A program made the position numbers and the translations under genes. The notes under the pieces were generated by a model. The model ran no database searches. It saw nothing but the letters and a program-made list of their open reading frames with translations, and was not told the origin of the DNA. This document shows, one piece after another, positions 1 through 10,739 of a DNA stretch of 62,099 nucleotides (its first letter is position 1; every line of letters starts with the position of its first letter). Source of the stretch: Lacticaseibacillus hegangensis (GTDB taxonomy: Bacteria > Bacillota > Bacilli > Lactobacillales > Lactobacillaceae); the NCBI RefSeq assembly GCF_003946465.1, contig NZ_RHOL01000014.1:1-62099 (forward strand), written 5' to 3'.

Positions 1-104
1 AGATTCCACCTCGCGATGGACACCCTTGCCCTTGGCTAGCGGTTCCGACTACTACGGCCCGCAGTGGACTTTCACCACCAAGTTGGCGCCCATGCCGGGC
101 GCAC
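1..104 (-). mobile_element. 5' end of a group II intron (probably class C), cut by the window edge
   Basis: On the minus strand the sequence starts GTGCGCCCGGCATGGG and continues with GGTGAAAGTCC, GTAGTAGTCGGAACCGC, CAAGGGTGTCC and GAGGTGGAATCT. This series is the conserved 5' domain I of bacterial group II introns, starting with the universal GUGYG 5' splice motif at 104. The intron begins directly after the T tract of the pyrG terminator and points the same way, which is how class C introns insert. The maturase gene and the 3' end lie outside the window. Confidence 0.85.
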
Positions 105-135
105 CAAAAAAGTGCCAGCCGATTGGGCTGGCACT
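105..135 (-). terminator. pyrG intrinsic terminator, used as intron target
   Basis: A perfect 10-bp stem (111-120 with 126-135, arms AGTGCCAGCC/GGCTGGCACT) with a 5-nt loop is followed on the minus strand by six T and then the intron boundary. It lies 13 bp after the pyrG stop. The hairpin remains intact although the intron has inserted right behind it. Confidence 0.88.
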
Positions 136-148
136 GAAGACCTTAGGC

Positions 149-1759
<1,611 letters not shown>

Positions 1760-1810
1760 TTATGATTTTTTGAGGCCGGCTGCAACAGCGCAGCCGAGTG
1801 CGGCAGCAAG

Positions 1811-1890
1811 AAAAAACAAAAACAAGCTCCCTATTCAAGATGAACAGGGAGCTTGCAAGCGTCTGGCCCTGGCATTTCTGCAGGGCGCCC
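1811..1890 (-). promoter_or_regulatory. pyrG leader attenuator (CTP-sensing, reiterative G type)
   Basis: The predicted start of transcription at 1890 begins GGGC. The leader then forms a terminator hairpin, arms CAAGCTCCCT (1846-1855 region) and AGGGAGCTTG (1823-1832), followed by a long T tract at 1811-1822. In Bacillus subtilis pyrG, low CTP makes RNA polymerase add extra G residues at a GGGC start; these pair with a GCUCCCU sequence in the 5' arm of the terminator. Both halves, the GGGC start and GCTCCCT in the 5' arm, are present here. Mechanism is inferred from this match. Confidence 0.8.
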
Positions 1891-1926
1891 AAGCAATATA
1901 GTACCGGGAAGTGGGGTCCGTGTCAA
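1891..1926 (-). promoter_or_regulatory. pyrG promoter
   Basis: On the minus strand a consensus TTGACA (1921-1926) is separated by 17 bp from TACTAT (1898-1903). The first G of the GGGC start lies 7 nt after the -10 box, at 1890. Confidence 0.8.
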
Positions 1927-1948
1927 GGACTTGCCCGCGGCGAAAAAA

Positions 1949-1966
1949 AACGCCGTTACCGGCGTT
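1949..1966 (-). terminator. rpoE terminator
   Basis: A 7-bp perfect stem AACGCCG/CGGCGTT with a GTAA loop, then eight T on the minus strand, begins 11 bp after the rpoE stop. It separates rpoE from the pyrG promoter. Confidence 0.85.
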
Positions 1967-1977
1967 CGCAAATCAGG

Positions 1978-2598
1978 TTACTCATCATCGTCAGAATCGT
2001 CAGGATCCGCGGCGTCGCCGGAAAAGTCTGGCGTGTCGGTGTCCTCTTCATCATCCGTGTCAGTGTCGTCATCGGAAAATTCGGCCAGCTGGCCTTCGAT
2101 CCCGTCTGGCAGGGAATCATCCTCGTCGTCGGTGTCATCGGTGTCGGTATCGTCGAAGTCGTCCGCAGCGTCTTCGGTGTCGTCATCGGCATCGAAGTCA
2201 TCGTCTTCCGGATCATCGTCGTTGTAATCGATCACGTCATCGTCATCAGCGGCGTCGGCCAAGAAGGCGTTGACCTTCTTGCGCTTCTTGCGGCGCGGGG
2301 TGTCTTCCTCGTCTTCTGGGTGGTTGACCTCTTCGTCAACGGATTCGTACGGGTACCAAGCGCGCAGGCCCCACACATTATCGCCCAGCGAGATGAAACT
2401 GCCATCTTCGTTGAGGTCGGTGTAGAACTGCGACAAGCGACCGCGAATCTCAGAATCACTCTTGCCAAGATATGTCTGGATTTCGTTGACAATGTCAGCA
2501 AAACCCATCGTGTCGCCTTTTTCCTCGAGAATGGCGCGCGCCACCTCGATCATGGACAATTCCGATTTGTTCGCATCGGCAAATACATCAAGTTTCAA
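1978..2598 (-). CDS. rpoE: DNA-directed RNA polymerase delta subunit
   Basis: Accessory RNA polymerase subunit of Firmicutes that speeds recycling and affects promoter choice. The N-terminal globular domain (HARE-HTH) is clear: [18 protein letters not shown], then YLGKSD and [13 protein letters not shown]. The C-terminal half is a long run of Asp and Glu (about residues 115-206), typical for delta. I place the start at a TTG codon at 2598 giving (M)[10 protein letters not shown], the family's usual beginning; a GTG nine bases upstream sits too close to the AAAGGG site. Confidence 0.93.
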   Translation of the reverse strand: MKLDVFADANKSELSMIEVARAILEEKGDTMGFADIVNEIQTYLGKSDSEIRGRLSQFYTDLNEDGSFISLGDNVWGLRAWYPYESVDEEVNHPEDEEDTPRRKKRKKVNAFLADAADDDDVIDYNDDDPEDDDFDADDDTEDAADDFDDTDTDDTDDEDDSLPDGIEGQLAEFSDDDTDTDDEEDTDTPDFSGDAADPDDSDDDE

Positions 2599-2648
2599 CC
2601 GGTACACGCCCTTTCTGGTTAATACAGTCTATTCTGAATCATACGCGC

Positions 2649-3095
2649 TCAAACGCTAAAAAGCAATCGCAACCGGTAATTTCCCAGGTGTTGGCCGTTC
2701 GCCAGCAGCTCGTATTCGATGTAGATTTCGCCGGTCAGCGGCGCCGTCGTCAGCCGCACGTCCAGCCGTGGGGTGATGGTCTCGACCGGGATCACGCCGT
2801 ACGGGGTGCGGTAGCGCGTCAGGATGCGCCGGTTATCCGCAAAGTGCAGTCGCAGGTGCGTGTCGTCATCACTGCCGCCGCGCGACAGCTGCACCGAGCC
2901 ATCCCCGCGCAGCTTCAGCGTCACCGGGTAATTGGTGTGTTCTTCCTCGTTGATCTCGCGATAGCGCACGTAAAGCGTGTCCCCCATCTGCACCACCGTG
3001 CCGGGCTCGTCAAACACGTGCCGCTCGGTTTCGCCTTCTTGGGTGACAAACGTTTCAAGGTGCACCTGTACGTCAACGCCGTGTGATAAATCCAT
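2649..3095 (-). CDS. YwiB-like DUF1934 protein
   Basis: Small soluble protein of the DUF1934 family, which includes YwiB of Bacillus subtilis; these are thought to be calycin-like beta barrels of unknown role. The sequence is rich in alternating hydrophobic strands and has no signal peptide. Start chosen at the ATG at 3095 (MDLSHGVDV), 11 nt from AGGA; earlier ATG codons at 3104 and 3107 lie on top of the ribosome binding site. In Bacillus the family member neighbours argS; here it neighbours rpoE and argS is absent. Function unknown. Confidence 0.75.
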   Translation of the reverse strand: MDLSHGVDVQVHLETFVTQEGETERHVFDEPGTVVQMGDTLYVRYREINEEEHTNYPVTLKLRGDGSVQLSRGGSDDDTHLRLHFADNRRILTRYRTPYGVIPVETITPRLDVRLTTAPLTGEIYIEYELLANGQHLGNYRLRLLFSV

Positions 3096-3258
3096 GGCAG
3101 CCATCATCCTTTCTTGCCTATTATAACTTACTCGCCAAGCTTCCGGCACAATTGGGGCTAAAGATGCAGTCGCCTTTTAAGTTGCCTATAATAGGAACTG
3201 ACGAAATCACTGCGCAGTGCGAGTCTGTACACTGCCAGCCTTCATGAAGGAGAATATG

Positions 3259-4602
3259 ATGAACATCAAACTGCTTCCCCGCGAAAAAGTCTTCCGCGAT
3301 CCGGTCCACAATTACATTCACGTCCAGCACCAGGTCATCTTGGATCTGATCAACACCCCGGAGTTCCAGCGTCTGCGCCGCATTAAGCAACTCGGCGTGG
3401 CCGATTACGTGTTCCAAGGCGCCGAGCACACCCGCTTCACCCACAGCCTGGGCGTGTATGAGATCACGCGCCAGATCTGCGATAACTTCGCCGTTAACTA
3501 CCCGACCCAAACCCCGGGCGATGGCCTCTGGGACGACAACGAACGGCTGGTTGCGCTGTGTGCCGCGCTGCTCCACGACATCGGCCACGGCCCGTACTCG
3601 CACACCTTCGAGCACATTTTTGACACCGATCACGAGGCCATCACGCGGCGCATCCTGACCGATCCCAGCACCAAGGTCAACGCGGTGCTGCGCGAAGTCG
3701 CCCCGGATTTTCCGGAAAAAGTGGCCAGCGTCATCGCGCACACCTACCCCAACCCGCAGGTCGTGCAGATGATCTCCAGTCAAATCGACGCGGACCGCAT
3801 GGACTACCTGTTGCGGGACGCTTACTTCACCGGCACCAAGTACGGTGAGTTCGACCTCACGCGGATTCTTCGGGTCATGCGGCCGTATCGCGGCGGCATC
3901 GGCTTTGACGCCAACGGCATGCACGCGGTTGAAGACTACATTGTCGGCCGCTTTCAGATGTACCAGCAGGTCTACTTCCACCCTGTGTCTCGGAGCATGG
4001 AAATGATTCTCACTCATCTGCTGGAGCGGGCGAAGACGCTGTACGAAGCCGGCAAGTTCGACACCCGGTTCAACCCGCGGCTGCTGATTCCGTTTTTTGA
4101 GCACCAGTTCAACTTGCAGGACTACCTGCGGCTGGATGACGGCGTGCTCAATACCTACTTCACCTACTGGCTCGACTACCCGGACCTAGTGCTGCAGGAC
4201 CTGGCCAGCCGCTTCTTGAGCCGGCGGCCGCTAAAGTCTGTGGCGTTCACCACACAAACGGCGCGCCTGCTGCCGCAGCTTAAGGCCCTAGTGGCCGAGG
4301 CGGGGTTCGACCCGGCTTATTACACAGCCGAAAACGACAGCTTTGACTTACCTTATGACCAGTATGACCCCAGCGTTGCCGACCCAAAGACCCAAATCGA
4401 GATCATTCAGCGCGACGGCACTTTGGAAGAGCTGTCGACCCTGTCGCCGCTAGTGGCCGCCATTTCCGGCAAAGCTATCGGTGACAAGCGCTTCTACTTC
4501 CCGAAAGTGATGCTGAGCAAAAAGGCCGACGATTTATTCGCCGGCACCTACGCGCGTTTTCAAACCTATATCTTAAACGACTCGCTGATCGATCCGCGCT
4601 AG
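3259..4602 (+). CDS. HD-domain phosphohydrolase (YwfO-like)
   Basis: 447-residue member of the HD superfamily related to dNTP triphosphohydrolases and YwfO of Bacillus subtilis. The HD metal site is clear near the N-terminus: HTRFTHSLGVYEI gives the first His, ALLHDIGHGPYSH the His-Asp pair, and a later SSQIDADRMDYLLRD the final Asp. Likely substrate is a nucleotide; this is inferred from the family. Start at 3259 has AAGGAG at a 6-nt distance. The stop codon overlaps the stop of the convergent Nudix gene by 4 bp. Confidence 0.85.
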   Translation: MNIKLLPREKVFRDPVHNYIHVQHQVILDLINTPEFQRLRRIKQLGVADYVFQGAEHTRFTHSLGVYEITRQICDNFAVNYPTQTPGDGLWDDNERLVALCAALLHDIGHGPYSHTFEHIFDTDHEAITRRILTDPSTKVNAVLREVAPDFPEKVASVIAHTYPNPQVVQMISSQIDADRMDYLLRDAYFTGTKYGEFDLTRILRVMRPYRGGIGFDANGMHAVEDYIVGRFQMYQQVYFHPVSRSMEMILTHLLERAKTLYEAGKFDTRFNPRLLIPFFEHQFNLQDYLRLDDGVLNTYFTYWLDYPDLVLQDLASRFLSRRPLKSVAFTTQTARLLPQLKALVAEAGFDPAYYTAENDSFDLPYDQYDPSVADPKTQIEIIQRDGTLEELSTLSPLVAAISGKAIGDKRFYFPKVMLSKKADDLFAGTYARFQTYILNDSLIDPR

Positions 4603-5066
4603 CGAGTGCGCAGCCACTGGGCCACCCCATAGCGGTGCGTGGGCCGCTTCAGTGAGGCGGCGGCCAGGGCGATCGGCATTAGCATCAGCGTGTTGAAGTC
4701 CTCCAGGGGACTTTGAACCTGCTGAATGTCGGTGCAGGCGTAAAACGTTGCTGGATGGTAATAGGCGGTCTGGCGGTGGTGGGAGTAAAAATACTCCGAA
4801 GCCGTCCCGAGCTTTTCGCCGATGTTCACCTTGACCCCGAACTCCTCAAGCAGCTCGCGGGTCAAGGTCTCCTCGTCGGTTTCGCCGGGTTCCACCTCGC
4901 CGCCAGGCAAAAATAGCGCGTGGTTCGGCGCCTGCAAAATCAATAGGCGTTTGCCGTCCTGATCCGGGATCACCCCGTACACCCCAACGCGCTTATGGTA
5001 ATCCAGCTTCGGATCCTTCTGGCCAAATACTGGCTCTGACATCATCCCCGCCGTCCTCTTTCTCAT
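4599..5066 (-). CDS. Nudix hydrolase
   Basis: 155-residue Nudix protein. The box GGEVEPGETDEETLTRELLEE, cut here before FGV, fits GX5EX7REUXEEXGU exactly, so it should hydrolyse a nucleoside diphosphate linked to another group; the substrate is not readable. It converges on the HD phosphohydrolase, another possible nucleotide-cleaning enzyme. An alternative start lies 7 codons in (MMSEPVF). Confidence 0.85.
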   Translation of the reverse strand: MRKRTAGMMSEPVFGQKDPKLDYHKRVGVYGVIPDQDGKRLLILQAPNHALFLPGGEVEPGETDEETLTRELLEEFGVKVNIGEKLGTASEYFYSHHRQTAYYHPATFYACTDIQQVQSPLEDFNTLMLMPIALAAASLKRPTHRYGVAQWLRTR

Positions 5067-5120
5067 TTTTTCCTCATTATACTCGACTCATTGTCTAACC
5101 GCCACTAAGGATGTGATCAA

Positions 5121-6173
5121 ATGTCCCCCTTGCCCCTTTGGCTCTACCTGCCGGCCATTCTCATGGGCGCCTTGTTTCTGATCAGCTTCATTCACGAACC
5201 CCGGCACCTGTACAACGGGATGCTGTTCAACCTGTTTGCACTGACGGCCCTGACCACCCTTGCGCTGGCCATTTTAGGATCGAAAAATCGCCTGCTGATC
5301 GCGGTGTCCTTGACCTTATTCATCATTTTCGTGCTGGTGATCGCGCTGATCGTCGCGCTGCACTTGGTCTGGCTGCTTTGGAACGCGTGGCTGGTGTGGC
5401 GGCGCGAAGGCCACAGCCTGGCCAACATGCTGACGCTGGCGCTGGCCGGCGGTTTGATTCTGCTGGAGCTGGCCGCGGTGTTTGGTCGCGACTGGGTCCC
5501 CAACTGGCTCTATGCAGGACTCAGTACTTTCTTCATACTGGCGATTGGCTACGAGCTGGTGGCGCTCTACAATTTCTTGACCATCCTGGTGCTGTACAAC
5601 CTGCAGCGGCCGCGCCACGATCGTGATTACCTGATTGTACTTGGCGCTGGGCTGCTCAACGGCAGCCGCGTCAGCCCGCTTCTGGCCTCGCGCATTCAAG
5701 TCGCGGTCGACTTTTATCAAAAACAGATCCGCATGGGCCGGCCAGCGCCGAAAATCATTTTGTCCGGTGGCCAGGGGCCGGACGAGGCGCTGCCCGAAAG
5801 TGTGGCCATGCAGCAATGGGCCATCACGCACGGCGTCTCCAAGGCCGACACGCTGATTGAGGATCAGTCCAAAACCACCTACCAAAACATGAAATTCTCT
5901 AAAGCGCTGATTGACCAGCGCGAAGACGGCAAGGCAGCGAAGGTCGCTTTTTTCACCAATAACTATCATCTGTTTCGCGCCGGCGTGTTCGCTCGTGCGG
6001 CGGGGCTTAAAGCCAACGGCGTCGGGGCTGCCACCTCGTTTTACTACCTGCCCAACGCCGTGATTCGCGAGTACCTGGCGTTCGTCGTGATTCACAAGCG
6101 GCGCCATATCGTTGCCGCCATCGTGATTGCCTTGATTGCGGTAAGCGTGGCCATCGGTCGAATCAGTGGCTAA
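5121..6173 (+). CDS. YdcF/ElyC-like membrane protein (DUF218)
   Basis: 350 residues. About five hydrophobic segments fill the first 170 residues, followed by a DUF218 domain starting at YLIVLGAGLLNGSRVSPLLASR and containing ILSGGQGPDE and FFTNNYHLFRAG, then a last membrane segment at the C-terminus. DUF218 proteins of Gram-negative bacteria (SanA, ElyC, YdcF) are linked to envelope integrity; in lactobacilli the role is unknown. Confidence 0.8.
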   Translation: MSPLPLWLYLPAILMGALFLISFIHEPRHLYNGMLFNLFALTALTTLALAILGSKNRLLIAVSLTLFIIFVLVIALIVALHLVWLLWNAWLVWRREGHSLANMLTLALAGGLILLELAAVFGRDWVPNWLYAGLSTFFILAIGYELVALYNFLTILVLYNLQRPRHDRDYLIVLGAGLLNGSRVSPLLASRIQVAVDFYQKQIRMGRPAPKIILSGGQGPDEALPESVAMQQWAITHGVSKADTLIEDQSKTTYQNMKFSKALIDQREDGKAAKVAFFTNNYHLFRAGVFARAAGLKANGVGAATSFYYLPNAVIREYLAFVVIHKRRHIVAAIVIALIAVSVAIGRISG

Positions 6174-6180
6174 CGACCTG

Positions 6181-6305
6181 GAGGCTGAGACATAAAGCGG
6201 TTTTAGCCCAAAACACAAGGGCCCCTGTGCCACGATTCGTATTATCGAATCGCGGTGCAGAGGCCCTTGTGCACTTGGGCGCGCTTTTATGGAACGCGAT
6301 TAGAC
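6181..6305 (+). repeat. Dispersed long-hairpin repeat, copy A
   Basis: About 125 bp starting GAGGCTGAGACATAAAGCGG. It folds into one long stem: CATAAAGC with GCTTTTATG, GCCCAA with TTGGGC, CACAAGGGCC with GGCCCTTGTG, and at the tip CGATTCG with CGAATCG. A second copy lies in opposite orientation at 52397-52540, with compensatory base changes in the stems. It follows the DUF218 gene and precedes the Pip gene. Confidence 0.88.
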
Positions 6306-6438
6306 TATCCGTCCTGCTTTCTTTTGCGTGCGCCAAGCAGCCCGCTCATTTTGGTAATTATCAAAGGGGCTATTAATCAGAACAAAAATTGGGTATGCTA
6401 GCGCCGGGGGAGCGCAAGGGGTTAATGAGGAGAAGAAT

Positions 6439-9171
6439 ATGAAGAACATCGGCCGTCTGTTTGTCCTGGACTGGAAGCGCATTTTTAAGAGTCCATTTGC
6501 TTTCTTATTAATCGCCGCGCTGGTCGTCATCCCCAGCCTTTACTGCTGGTTCAACGTGTGGGCACTGTGGGATCCCTATTCCAACACGCAAGATCTCAAA
6601 GTTGCGGTTTACTCCGCGGATCGCGCAACCACTTTTCAGCATAAGAAAATTGCGATCGGCCGTGAGCTGATCGATCAGCTTCACCACAACAAGAAGCTCG
6701 GCTGGCGCTTTGTCGATTCCAAGCAGGCGGTGGTGTCCGGCGTGCGGTCCGGCAAGTACTACGCTGGGATCGTCGTCCCCAAGCGCTTTTCCAAAGATCT
6801 GCTGACGATTGTGGACGGCAAGTTGCAAAAGCCGAAACTGCATTACTACGTCAACGAAAAAATCAACGCGGTCGCGCCCAAGCTGACTGGTTCGGCGGCC
6901 TCAACACTGCAAACCACGATTTCCAAACAGTTCGTCGACACCGTGGCTAAAACGCTGGTCACCGTGTTCAATCAGGCTGGCATTAAGCTGGACGACAATC
7001 TCCCGATGATCCGGCGCTTTGCCAGTCTGGTCACGACCACCGACGCCCAGCTGCCGACAATCGAAAAATATTTGAATGAAGTCGCGGCACTGCAGGCCAA
7101 AGTCCCAGAGATTGAAGCCAAACTCCACACCGCCAATCAGATGGCCACTTATCTGCCTGAAGTGAATCAAATGGCGCAGAAACTGGTTTCGGCGCAGCAG
7201 TTTCTGCCGATGATCGATTCAGCTGGCCAGCTGGCGGGTCAGGTGCAGACAAAACTGCCCGAAGTCCGGCAGGCAGGCACGCAACTGAACACCGTAGCAA
7301 CTAATTTTGATCAGTTGAGCACCGCAGTCACAAACGGGATCACGGTCACCCGGCAAAGTCTCACGATTATCGACGAGGTCGATGGGACCCTGCCGGCCTT
7401 GACCGCGTTCGGCCGCAGCGCACAAGGGGCAGTGGCAACCACCAAAAATGAGGTGCTACCAAAGATCCAGCAGGCGCTGACCATTGTTCAAAGCGCTGTC
7501 GATTCAGGACTCAGCTTGATTCAAACCGCTAACACCAGTTTAAGCTTAAGCCTCACCCAGCTGCAGCAGCAGCTGGCAAGCCTTGACACCAGCCCCAACA
7601 CCGCCGCGGTCAAGGCCGCCATGGCTGACCACCTTACGGCACTGGCAGCGCAGCAAGGCAAGGCGGCCAGTGCGGCCACCCAAACGGCACAGGCTTTGAG
7701 CCAGGTTCAAACAAGTTTTCAGCACTTGCACAACAGCACTGCAACACCATTTGCCGAAGCCATCCGGCAGCTAGATCAACTCGCGGCGACTGCGCAAGCG
7801 GTCCAAGCTGAAGCAACCGCCATGGCCGCAAAAGTCCCAACCATGTCCACTGCGCAGCTGCAAGCTGGGCTCGCTCAGCTCAACACTAGGGCCCAAGCCT
7901 TTGCTCAAGCTGCGGCGAACCTTCAACAGCTGCACCTGGGTACCAGTGTCCACCAGGTGTTGAGTCAGTTTGCGACCCTTTTGGGGGCCTCGCAAACTAC
8001 CCTTTCAACAATTAATAATCAAATTATGCCGGCCTTACCAAGTCTGCTGGCGACCACAAAATCACTGCTGACCCAGGCGAACCGGTTTCTGACCCAGACT
8101 CAGGCTCAGCTGCCCGCCTTGCGTCAAGAACTCAATGATGCCAACACCCTGCTTAATGGCCACATGGCCCTGATCCAAAGCGGGGTCACCACCGTCGCCG
8201 CCCTTTATCAGAGCGATTTCCCCGCGCTGCGCACCAAATTGCAGACCGCCAGTCGATTTATCGCCACTGACCTTCCTGGCATCGAAACCCAGCTGACTCA
8301 GACTCTGGCCCTGGCTAATGCCAAGATGCCAGCACTCAAGCAAGGCTTGACCACTGCGGCTGCGTTCAAGCAGAATGACTGGCCGACCTTGAAGGACGCG
8401 ATCCAGCGGGGCAGCAGTGCCATTAAGCAAAGTGAAAAAACGATCGACCTGAGCGCCTTGATCAAGCTGCTGCGGCGCGACGCCACCAAAGAGGCCAGCT
8501 TTTTGGCTGATCCGGTCACGATCGCGCAAACTAGCATTTATCCGATTCCGACCTACGGCTCACAAAGCGCGCCCTTTTACCTGGCTCTTTGCATCTGGGT
8601 CGGCGCCCTGCTACTCGGCGCAATTTTGATCACCGAATACAACCTGCCCAAAGCGCTGACCAGCGTCACCATCAGACAGCAGTATGCCGCCCGGTGGTTG
8701 ACTTTTGCCGGCTTGGCCATGCTGCAAGGTCTCATCGCCGGGCTGGGCAACATTTACCTGATTGGCACCTACGTGGTCAACAAACCACTGTACCTGCTCG
8801 GGGCCATGTTTCTCAGCATCGTCTTTGTGTCCATCATGTACGCCTTGATCAGCCTGTTTGGAAACATCGGCAAAGGGATCGGCATCATCATCCTGGTCTT
8901 ATCTATTTCCGGCGCTGGCGGCAATTTTCCAGTGGTCTTATCCGGCAAATTCTTCCAAATGATCAACCCCTGGCTGCCGTTCACCTACGCGGTCAATCTG
9001 CTGCGCGAAACCGTTGGCGGCATTTACTGGCCCAACTTCTGGACGGACGTATGGAAATTGCTGGCGTTTGGGGTCGTCTTCTTCTGTCTTGGACTCCTGC
9101 TCAAAGGGCCGATTCGCCCCTGGATCAATAAAATGCATCACATCACCAGAAACTCTCAAATCATTGAGTAG
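6439..9171 (+). CDS. YhgE/Pip-type membrane protein
   Basis: 910 residues. One membrane segment sits at residues 15-40, followed by a large Ala/Gln/Thr-rich helical extracellular part of about 650 residues, and five or six membrane segments at the C-terminus. This matches the YhgE/Pip family with an ABC-2-like permease end; Lactococcus Pip is a phage receptor for c2-type phages, and YueB-like relatives serve SPP1. It may be a secretion-linked membrane protein, and no transport partner lies beside it. Start is preceded by GAGGAGAAG. Confidence 0.85.
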   Translation: MKNIGRLFVLDWKRIFKSPFAFLLIAALVVIPSLYCWFNVWALWDPYSNTQDLKVAVYSADRATTFQHKKIAIGRELIDQLHHNKKLGWRFVDSKQAVVSGVRSGKYYAGIVVPKRFSKDLLTIVDGKLQKPKLHYYVNEKINAVAPKLTGSAASTLQTTISKQFVDTVAKTLVTVFNQAGIKLDDNLPMIRRFASLVTTTDAQLPTIEKYLNEVAALQAKVPEIEAKLHTANQMATYLPEVNQMAQKLVSAQQFLPMIDSAGQLAGQVQTKLPEVRQAGTQLNTVATNFDQLSTAVTNGITVTRQSLTIIDEVDGTLPALTAFGRSAQGAVATTKNEVLPKIQQALTIVQSAVDSGLSLIQTANTSLSLSLTQLQQQLASLDTSPNTAAVKAAMADHLTALAAQQGKAASAATQTAQALSQVQTSFQHLHNSTATPFAEAIRQLDQLAATAQAVQAEATAMAAKVPTMSTAQLQAGLAQLNTRAQAFAQAAANLQQLHLGTSVHQVLSQFATLLGASQTTLSTINNQIMPALPSLLATTKSLLTQANRFLTQTQAQLPALRQELNDANTLLNGHMALIQSGVTTVAALYQSDFPALRTKLQTASRFIATDLPGIETQLTQTLALANAKMPALKQGLTTAAAFKQNDWPTLKDAIQRGSSAIKQSEKTIDLSALIKLLRRDATKEASFLADPVTIAQTSIYPIPTYGSQSAPFYLALCIWVGALLLGAILITEYNLPKALTSVTIRQQYAARWLTFAGLAMLQGLIAGLGNIYLIGTYVVNKPLYLLGAMFLSIVFVSIMYALISLFGNIGKGIGIIILVLSISGAGGNFPVVLSGKFFQMINPWLPFTYAVNLLRETVGGIYWPNFWTDVWKLLAFGVVFFCLGLLLKGPIRPWINKMHHITRNSQIIE

Positions 9172-9259
9172 GTCGACCTCCCTCATCGGCAGATTTAACC
9201 CGGCCGAAATACGGGCATTTTGCTACAATGAAATTAAATGAGAATAAGGGGGAATTTCA

Positions 9260-9628
9260 GTGCTCAAAGAATTTAAGGCCTTCATCATGCGCGGCAACGT
9301 GCTGGACATGGCGGTCGGCGTCATTATCGGCGGTGCGTTCACCGCGGTCGTCACCAGCTTGACCAAGAACCTGATCAACCCGCTGATCGGCCTGTTCCTA
9401 AAGAGCTCGAGCCTAGCCAAGCTCAGCGTCACCGTAGCCGGTGCGACCTTCACTTACGGGCAGTTCATTAACGATGTCCTGAACTTCCTGATTGTCGCCT
9501 TCATCGTGTTCCTGATCGTGCGGTTTGCCAACCGCCTGATACCGAAAAAAAAGGCAGCACCGGCTGGACCGACCCAAGAGGAACTGCTGACGCAGATCCG
9601 CGACCTGTTGGCCAAGCAGCAACACTGA
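9260..9628 (+). CDS. mscL: Large-conductance mechanosensitive channel
   Basis: 122-residue MscL. The N-terminal amphipathic helix and first membrane span ([23 protein letters not shown]), a second span ([19 protein letters not shown]) and a C-terminal charged helix are all in the expected order and length. It opens on membrane tension to release solutes during osmotic downshock. The start is GTG at 9260 with AAGGGGGA eight bases upstream. Confidence 0.96.
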   Translation: MLKEFKAFIMRGNVLDMAVGVIIGGAFTAVVTSLTKNLINPLIGLFLKSSSLAKLSVTVAGATFTYGQFINDVLNFLIVAFIVFLIVRFANRLIPKKKAAPAGPTQEELLTQIRDLLAKQQH

Positions 9629-9656
9629 CCCAGTGCCACTTAATGCACGTCAAAAA

Positions 9657-9683
9657 AGCCCCGCTTCACTTTGAAGTGGGACT
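9657..9683. terminator. Bidirectional terminator between mscL and prs
   Basis: Stem CCCGCTTCA with TGAAGTGGG (one G-T pair) and a 3-nt loop, with an A run on the left and a T run on the right. It serves the convergent mscL and prs genes. Confidence 0.85.
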
Positions 9684-9709
9684 TTTTGCGTGGCGCCTTA
9701 AAACTTGAT

Positions 9710-10678
9710 TTACTTGGTGAACCGGTTTTCAAACAATGGCGAAACCGGCTTGTTTTCTTGGATGCGCGTGATGGCGCGGCCGATGAGCGGGCCAACGGAA
9801 ACAATCGTCAACTTGTCGATCTTCTTGGCGTCAGGCAGGTTGATCGAGTCGGTGACAACCACGCGCTCAATGGCGCTGTTTTGCAGCCGCTCAATGGCCG
9901 GGCCGGAGAAGACGGCGTGGGTCGCCGCCACCTGGACCTCGATGGCACCGGCGTCTTTGAGCGCCTGCGCGGCCAGCGTGATGGTGCCGGCAGTATCGAT
10001 CATGTCGTCAATGATGATGCACCGCTTGCCCTTAACGTGGCCAACGATGTTCATGACCTCGGCCACGTTTGGCCGTGGGCGGCGCTTATCGATGATGGCG
10101 ATCGGCGCCTTCAGAAACTCTGCCAGCTTGCGGGCCCGGGTCACACCACCGTGGTCTGGTGACACAACAACCGTGTCGGCGTTGGTGTAACCATTGCGGA
10201 TGAAGTAATCTGCCAAAAGCGGCGCCCCCATCAGGTGATCGACCGGAATGTCGAAGAACCCTTGAATTTGGGCGGCGTGCAGATCCAGTGCCAAAACGCG
10301 CGTGGCCCCGGCGCGTTCGAGCATGTTCGCCACCAGCTTGGCGGTGATGGGTTCACGTGAGCGGGCCTTGCGATCCTGCCGTGCGTAACCGTAGTAAGGA
10401 ATGACAACGCTGATCGTGTGAGCGGAAGCGCGGCGCAGAGCGTCGATCATGATGAGCAGTTCCATCAGATTGTCGTTGACCGGCGCGGAGGTGGACTGGA
10501 TCAGGTAAATATCATCCCCGCGAATACTTTCCTCAATGTTGATCTGGATCTCCCCGTCGGAGAACCGCGTCACCGACGACTTCCCGAGTTCGACGCCCAC
10601 TTCAGCGGCAATTTTCTCCGCCAGGGGTTTGTTCGAGTTCAGGGCAAAAATCTTCAACTTTGGATCAGAGTAAGACAT
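9710..10678 (-). CDS. prs: Ribose-phosphate pyrophosphokinase
   Basis: Makes PRPP from ribose 5-phosphate and ATP for nucleotide, His and Trp synthesis. 322 residues from the ATG at 10678 ([11 protein letters not shown]), which has GGAGG at proper spacing. Class I PRPP synthetase motifs are present: [18 protein letters not shown], the flexible-loop region [17 protein letters not shown], and the PRPP-binding loop [11 protein letters not shown]. The position downstream of glmU is the same as in Bacillus subtilis. Confidence 0.96.
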   Translation of the reverse strand: MSYSDPKLKIFALNSNKPLAEKIAAEVGVELGKSSVTRFSDGEIQINIEESIRGDDIYLIQSTSAPVNDNLMELLIMIDALRRASAHTISVVIPYYGYARQDRKARSREPITAKLVANMLERAGATRVLALDLHAAQIQGFFDIPVDHLMGAPLLADYFIRNGYTNADTVVVSPDHGGVTRARKLAEFLKAPIAIIDKRRPRPNVAEVMNIVGHVKGKRCIIIDDMIDTAGTITLAAQALKDAGAIEVQVAATHAVFSGPAIERLQNSAIERVVVTDSINLPDAKKIDKLTIVSVGPLIGRAITRIQENKPVSPLFENRFTK

Positions 10679-10739
10679 GTTTTCCTCCATCAGATTGACA
10701 TGACGACATAACAGCCACCGACACATACTTTACAAGCCG

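Noticed and set aside
1-104. A structured RNA fragment considered as a tRNA or rRNA piece
   Set aside because: The series of motifs and the GUGCG start match group II intron domain I, and no anticodon arm or rRNA signature is present.
6439-9171. Possible type VII secretion component
   Set aside because: The protein fits YhgE/Pip, but no EssC, WXG100 or other secretion genes lie nearby, so no system can be claimed.
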